NCBI GenBank assembly: GCA_964528755.1 | Contig: CAZGWN010000059.1 | Location: 1-25,224 of the forward strand | Length of the DNA stretch: 25,224 nt | Direction: 5' to 3' | From: Raineyella sp964528755 | GTDB taxonomy: Bacteria > Actinomycetota > Actinomycetes > Propionibacteriales > Propionibacteriaceae | In this document: in pieces, positions 22,425-25,224 of the stretch | How the letters are laid out: every line of letters starts with the position of its first letter | Numbering within the stretch: position 1 is the stretch's first letter | The notes under the pieces: generated by a model | Told to the model about the DNA's origin: nothing | The model's database searches: none | What the model saw: only the letters and a program-made list of their open reading frames with translations | Made by a program: the position numbers and the translations under genes

Positions 22425-22464
22425 GTCTCGAATTATGAGATGGGGTCTCGAAAATTGAGATGCG
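22425..22464. repeat. Tandem pair of 20-bp AT-rich near-palindromes in the 22289-22567 gap
   Basis: Two units starting at 22425 and 22445 match at 16 of 20 positions. Each has TCTC and GAGA arms around an A/T-rich core (TCTCGAATTATGAGA and TCTCGAAAATTGAGA). A further CGGCGTCTC occurs at both 22364-22372 and 22421-22429. The surrounding 80 bases are clearly lower in G+C than the flanking genes. The 279-bp gap contains no credible gene. The repeats could be an operator or the remains of an insertion-sequence end. Confidence 0.6.
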
Positions 22465-22567
22465 CGGCGTGCTGAGCGTACGAGGCCGAGGGGACAGGAG
22501 CGGCGGGACATCAGGGGTGCCGAGGCGGTCCGAGGTGAGGCCACGGTCCTTCGATTGACGGACCCGG

Positions 22568-23791
22568 TCATCGGGGCGTGCCACGCCGGTGCAGGATCAC
22601 GAGGAGCAAGACGAGAGCGATGATCTGGGCGACAAGAACCAGTGTGGTGAGCAACGCCACGTTGCCGTAGAGCGCACCGGCCACTGTGCCGCCGGCAAGA
22701 GCGGCCCCACCCTGGAAGACGGCGAACTTTCCGAAAGCAGCGCCTTGTCCCCCTGGCGGGATCAGACCTGCCACGAAAGCCTTGATGGTCGAATCCTGCA
22801 CCCCGGTTGCCGCTCCCCAGATGCACACCCCGACGAGCACGAGGGGCAGCTCGCCCGCCAAGCACAGTGCGGGCACGAACGCGGTCAGGACCGGTACGAC
22901 CGACAGGGTACGGGCACCGAGTCTGTCGTATGCCCAGCCGCTGGCCGGCGCCGCGAATGCGGCGACCAGCATGGCCAGCGCATAGACGAGCGGAACGGCG
23001 GGCAACGGCAGCAGGCGAGCATCTTCGAGGTGAAAGGTGATGATGCCGAAGCTGATCAGGCCGAATGTCGTGAGCGCCGCGAAGGTCGCAAACAGGAAGA
23101 AGGTGACCCGGGGCGCGTCGACTCGGTCAGCATCGGCCGGCATCGCCGGTTCGGCGGTCACTGTTCCTCGGCGGAACACCGCGGTGTCGGGCACCCGGGC
23201 CCGCATCCAGAACAGCGTGACCATGGCGGCCACTCCGGGAATGATCAGCCAGAGGAACGCGGGCCAGTATGCCCCGACGAGGGAGGCAACCGCGGCGACG
23301 AGCAGTGGGCCGAGGAATGCGCCGAGCTGGTCCAGCGTCTTGTGCACGCCGAAGCCTTTGCCGTGTCCCACGGCCCCGGTCGCATCCGCGAGCAGGACGG
23401 TCTTCGCCGGGCTTCTGATCGCCTTGCCGGTTCGCTCAAGGATGAGGAGGAAGCTCGCGATGGCGAGACCGGCACCTCCGGCGAACGGGGCGACGGCGAG
23501 CAGCGGAACGCTCACCACTGTGAGGGCGTAGCCGACGATGGTGAAAGCCCAGTAGCGTCCGGTCCTGTCGACCCACGGTCCGGTCGCCAGTCGGAGCAGC
23601 AACGCGATGGCATCGGCCCCTCCGGTGACAATTCCGACCACGCCTGCGGAGGCGCCGAGTTGGGCGAGGAATGCGCCGTTCACGGATATCGCGCCATCCG
23701 CGACCATGTCGATCGTGAGGCTCACCATGCCCAGTCCGACGATCATCCGCCACGGGGAGAGACCCGCCCGGGCAGTATGCGACGCGCTCAC
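22568..23791 (-). CDS. MFS transporter, probable exporter
   Basis: The protein of about 407 aa has some 12 hydrophobic segments and the MFS loop motif GPWVDRTGRYWA after helix 2, with a matching ASGWAYDRLGAR between helices 8 and 9. GFGVHKTLDQLGAFLGPLL marks a drug-transporter-like group of unassigned substrate. The start is taken as GTG 23791, whose first bases overlap the TGA of the 56-aa gene (GTGA). The frame is open about 100 bases upstream, so the start is uncertain. Base composition is lower in G+C (35 of 60 in one sampled line at 23041-23100) than the housekeeping genes. Expression is probably controlled by the divergent ArsR-type regulator. Confidence 0.82.
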   Translation of the reverse strand: MSASHTARAGLSPWRMIVGLGMVSLTIDMVADGAISVNGAFLAQLGASAGVVGIVTGGADAIALLLRLATGPWVDRTGRYWAFTIVGYALTVVSVPLLAVAPFAGGAGLAIASFLLILERTGKAIRSPAKTVLLADATGAVGHGKGFGVHKTLDQLGAFLGPLLVAAVASLVGAYWPAFLWLIIPGVAAMVTLFWMRARVPDTAVFRRGTVTAEPAMPADADRVDAPRVTFFLFATFAALTTFGLISFGIITFHLEDARLLPLPAVPLVYALAMLVAAFAAPASGWAYDRLGARTLSVVPVLTAFVPALCLAGELPLVLVGVCIWGAATGVQDSTIKAFVAGLIPPGGQGAAFGKFAVFQGGAALAGGTVAGALYGNVALLTTLVLVAQIIALVLLLVILHRRGTPR

Positions 23792-23958
23792 TGCGAGAAC
23801 CGCCCTTCGCTGAGAAGGAGGCCGGTGGTCAGTGACATCCGGCCGCCGCGCGCAGTGATGGCCGCGATCATCTCGCACGTGCGCCACCACGGGCGTCTCT
23901 TGATACGCGCCATCGACTCGGGCGTGGTCGAATCGGTCGTTGCTGTACTCGTGCTCAT
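23788..23958 (-). CDS. Small ORF (56 aa) overlapping the MFS start
   Basis: I do not recognise this product. The N-terminus is Ser/Thr-rich (MSTSTATTDSTTPES), followed by a basic, Trp-containing core (ARIKRRPWWRTCEMIAAI) and TARGGRMSLTTGLLLSEGRFSQ in the C-terminal part. It has no clear transmembrane helix. Its stop overlaps the transporter GTG in GTGA, a typical sign of translational coupling. Only a weak GGGA precedes the ATG, and an in-frame TTG lies at 23970. It may be a leader peptide controlling the transporter, a small effector, or a precursor peptide. It could also be a chance frame, though the overlap argues against that. Confidence 0.45.
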   Translation of the reverse strand: MSTSTATTDSTTPESMARIKRRPWWRTCEMIAAITARGGRMSLTTGLLLSEGRFSQ

Positions 23959-24012
23959 CTCATGTCCCAAGGAACTCGTGCCGACGGTGTGCTTCGGGCC
24001 CAGGTCGTGCGG

Positions 24013-24147
24013 CTACGACCGGACGGGACGGGCGGCACCCGCGGGGGTGAGGGTCACTCCCGACGTCCGGCCCGCCTCGACCACGGAGCAGGTGAGGCAC
24101 GCGCTATCGAGGGCGCGGAAGCGGGAACGAACCAGGGTGCCGCTCAT
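24013..24147 (-). CDS. Small ORF (44 aa) with a CxxC motif, first gene of the ArsR-controlled unit
   Basis: I do not recognise this product. It is preceded by a perfect AAGGAG ribosome site seven bases before the ATG, the best Shine-Dalgarno sequence in this region, and is the first open frame downstream of the minus-strand promoter opposite arsR. The peptide has a basic N-terminus (SGTLVRSRFRAL), a CLTC pair (C17, C20) and a Gly/Ala/Pro-rich end. The CxxC could bind a thiophilic metal, matching an ArsR-type sensor, but that is inference. A 54-bp gap separates it from the 56-aa ORF. Confidence 0.5.
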   Translation of the reverse strand: MSGTLVRSRFRALDSACLTCSVVEAGRTSGVTLTPAGAARPVRS

Positions 24148-24180
24148 CGGGGTACTCCTTCGGAGGGTGGTGGCGAAGAC

Positions 24181-24244
24181 ATCGATACCCATCGAAGTCC
24201 GGCTCTACGTTGAGACAGACTTCGATACATGTCAAACTTTACGC
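24181..24244. promoter_or_regulatory. Divergent overlapping promoters and ArsR-type operator
   Basis: Leftwards, TTGACA (24230-24235) is 17 bp from a weak CAACGT (24207-24212). Rightwards, TTGAGA (24210-24215) is 17 bp from CAAACT (24233-24238), followed after six bases by the arsR ATG, which suggests a leaderless mRNA. A perfect 9-bp inverted repeat, ATCGAAGTC (24191-24199) and GACTTCGAT (24218-24226), brackets the overlapping boxes. A related ATCGATACC lies at 24181. A repressor bound here would block both transcripts. Confidence 0.6.
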
Positions 24245-24637
24245 ATGTCCATGTCTCTGGCACTGTTGGTGCCGCGTCGCGACGCGGCACTCGGCCACTG
24301 CACGCCACTCGCCCGGGAGCCCATCAGCCCTGCACAGGCGGAGAACATCGCACCGATGCTCAAGGCGCTGGCCGATCCCGTTCGGCTCCGACTGATGTCG
24401 ATGATCCTGTCGTACGAGGGCGGGGAGGCCTGCGCGATGTGCGACCTCACCGAAGGCTTCGACCTGTCGCAGTCCACCCTCAGCCATCACCTGAAAGTCC
24501 TCTACGACGCCGGCCTTGTCGATCGCGACAAGCGCGGAGTATGGGTCTACTACCGCGCGCGGCCCGAGGTGATGGAGGTCCTGCGAACCCTGTTCGACGG
24601 GGCGGACGACGAATCGGTCACCGCCTCCCGCACCTGA
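24245..24637 (+). CDS. ArsR/SmtB-family repressor with unusual cysteine pattern
   Basis: The 130-aa winged-helix protein has KALADPVRLRLMSMI, the recognition helix LSQSTLSHHLKVLYDAGLV and the wing RGVWVYY of actinobacterial arsenite-type ArsR proteins. Possible inducer ligands are C19 (GHCTPLAREP) and C63/C66 (EACAMCDLT). Typical relatives, as I recall them, carry CC near the N-terminus and ACVCDLT before the recognition helix; here there is one N-terminal cysteine and a CxxC. The inducer may be arsenite, antimonite or something else. No arsC, arsB/acr3 or arsM is nearby. The ATG at 24245 is preferred; 24251 is an alternative. Confidence 0.88.
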   Translation: MSMSLALLVPRRDAALGHCTPLAREPISPAQAENIAPMLKALADPVRLRLMSMILSYEGGEACAMCDLTEGFDLSQSTLSHHLKVLYDAGLVDRDKRGVWVYYRARPEVMEVLRTLFDGADDESVTASRT

Positions 24638-24638
24638 T

Positions 24639-24652
24639 CGGGGACCTCCCCG
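24639..24652. terminator. Short hairpin after the arsR-type gene
   Basis: CGGGG and CCCCG form a 5-bp stem with a 4-nt loop, beginning one base after the stop codon. It is short and has no T-tract, so the terminator role is tentative. The rest of 24653-24791 shows nothing I can assign. Confidence 0.35.
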
Positions 24653-24791
24653 CATCCTGCTCGGCGCCCGATCCGAGGCCGGTGGGGCGGTGCCGAGAAG
24701 GGCGCCGCAGCGACGGCGTCGCTCGCGGTCGGGAACGGCGTTGTGCTTGCTGCGAACGCGGCGTGCGGGGGGAAGGCCTGACACGGCCATC

Positions 24792-24866
24792 TGGTGGGCG
24801 GTACTGGGTTCGAACCAGCGACCTCTTCGGTGTGAACGAAGCGCGCTACCACTGCGCCAACCGCCC
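24792..24866 (-). tRNA. tRNA-Val (anticodon CAC)
   Basis: Reading leftwards, a 7-bp acceptor stem GGGCGGT/ACCGCCC, D stem GCGC/GCGC, anticodon stem CTTCG/CGAAG with loop TTCACAC, and T arm with TTCGAAC fold into a full cloverleaf. The anticodon CAC occupies 24832-24834 and reads GUG. A discriminator A and a genomically encoded CCA (24792-24794) end the gene. Confidence 0.96.
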
Positions 24867-24878
24867 GTGCGGAGACCA

Positions 24879-24908
24879 ACCATAGCCAACTCCGGGCGGG
24901 CAGTGCAA
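24879..24908 (-). promoter_or_regulatory. Promoter of tRNA-Val
   Basis: On the minus strand TTGCAC (24903-24908) is 18 bp from TATGGT (24879-24884), which ends 12 bases before the mature tRNA 5' end. The -10 match is good and the -35 is partial. Confidence 0.45.
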
Positions 24909-25049
24909 ACGGAAGACGCCCGGCGCGACCACGGTTTGCGCCCGCCGCACGAGCTCTGGTAGAACTCTCTGGTCCCCGGGGCAACTCGGGGCGACGTCGG
25001 AGGCATCAGCAGACGGCGGGTCGGCAACACTCGGGCGGACGAGCCGGGT

Positions 25050-25078
25050 TTGAAGTCCCGGGGAAAGTCCGCTAGAGT
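25050..25078 (+). promoter_or_regulatory. Promoter of tRNA-Gly
   Basis: TTGAAG (25050-25055) and TAGAGT (25073-25078) are separated by exactly 17 bp. The expected start leaves a leader of about 68 nt before the tRNA at 25154, to be removed by RNase P. No coding sequence is evident between 24909 and 25153. Confidence 0.6.
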
Positions 25079-25153
25079 TTCTGATCGCGCCACAGGGCCG
25101 CCTGGGGTGCAGGACAAGGGAAAACGAACTTGAGGGATCGTGTGGACCTTGTT

Positions 25154-25224
25154 GCGGACGTGGCTCAGCTGGTAGAGCATCACCTTGCCAAGGTGAGGGT
25201 CGCGGGTTCGAATCCCGTCGTCCG
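25154..25224 (+). tRNA. tRNA-Gly (anticodon GCC), 3' end cut by the window
   Basis: GCGGACG pairs with the CGTCCG at the window end; the D arm GCTC/GAGC, anticodon stem TCACC/GGTGA with loop TTGCCAA, and T arm GCGGG-TTCGAAT-CCCGT are complete. The anticodon GCC is at 25187-25189. Only the last acceptor base, the discriminator and any CCA lie beyond the window. Confidence 0.95.

Noticed and set aside
22545..22564. GGTCC/GGACC hairpin as terminator of the MFS gene
   Set aside because: The stem is only 5 bp with a 10-nt loop and no T-tract, too weak to call.
22589..24244. Long open plus-strand frame running into the arsR-type gene
   Set aside because: Its product is low-complexity, rich in Asp/Gly/Gln/Glu and antisense to the MFS gene, so it is the mirror of that gene. 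Only the part from 24245 shows family motifs.
24792..24866. tRNA-Val as the integration site of the low-G+C segment
   Set aside because: I see no second copy of the tRNA 3' end near 22.3-22.6 kb and no integrase gene.
24639..25153. CRISPR array or other repeat array near the tRNA genes
   Set aside because: No regularly spaced repeat units occur here or anywhere else in the window.
25080..25153. Structured RNA upstream of tRNA-Gly (ACAAGG/CCTTGT pairing)
   Set aside because: It is more simply the 5' leader of the tRNA precursor, and the pairing is short.

Overview
This window is a piece of a high-G+C chromosome, almost certainly from an actinobacterium. The evidence is very G/C-biased third codon positions, a DUF3000-family gene next to RNase D and hemE, a HemQ-type (coproporphyrin route) heme enzyme, and several genes whose start codon lies 6-7 nt after a TANNNT box (leaderless-type promoters). 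A Propionibacteriales-like host would fit, but this is inference only; I ran no search.

Region 1 (1-13.0 kb) is a molybdenum-hydroxylase and purine-catabolism block. On the left, an RpiR/SIS regulator and a MocA-like nucleotidyltransferase read rightwards. They converge on a leftward operon xdhC - FAD subunit - fused [2Fe-2S]/molybdopterin subunit. Divergent from xdhC is a tightly packed operon: 8-oxoguanine/guanine deaminase, an AtzH-domain amidase-like protein that lacks two of the three catalytic residues, moaA and moaD. Then come moaE (-), moaC and moeA (+), and mogA (-). The block therefore joins a purine deaminase, a xanthine-dehydrogenase-type enzyme, its maturation factors and most molybdenum cofactor (Moco) biosynthesis genes. 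No moeB/moeZ, mobA, molybdate transporter or uricase is visible.

Region 2 (13.1-22.3 kb) is housekeeping. It starts with a two-gene unit of an uncatalogued 47-aa one-span membrane protein overlapping a YeiH-family transporter. Next are dxs (isoprenoid precursors), RNase D with DUF3000, hemE-hemQ (heme), msrB (methionine sulfoxide repair), a PPK2-family polyphosphate kinase and a CbiX-type chelatase. Genes are packed extremely tightly: six convergent pairs have 3' ends that overlap or lie within 11 nt of each other.

Region 3 (22.3-24.7 kb) has visibly lower G+C and looks acquired. An AT-rich stretch with a tandem 20-bp repeat precedes a leftward unit of a 44-aa CxxC peptide, a 56-aa peptide and an MFS exporter. 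This unit is divergent from an ArsR-type repressor, across overlapping promoters and an inverted-repeat operator. It is the most likely place for something undescribed.

Region 4 (24.8-25.2 kb) holds tRNA-Val(CAC) on the minus strand and tRNA-Gly(GCC) on the plus strand; the latter is cut by the window edge.
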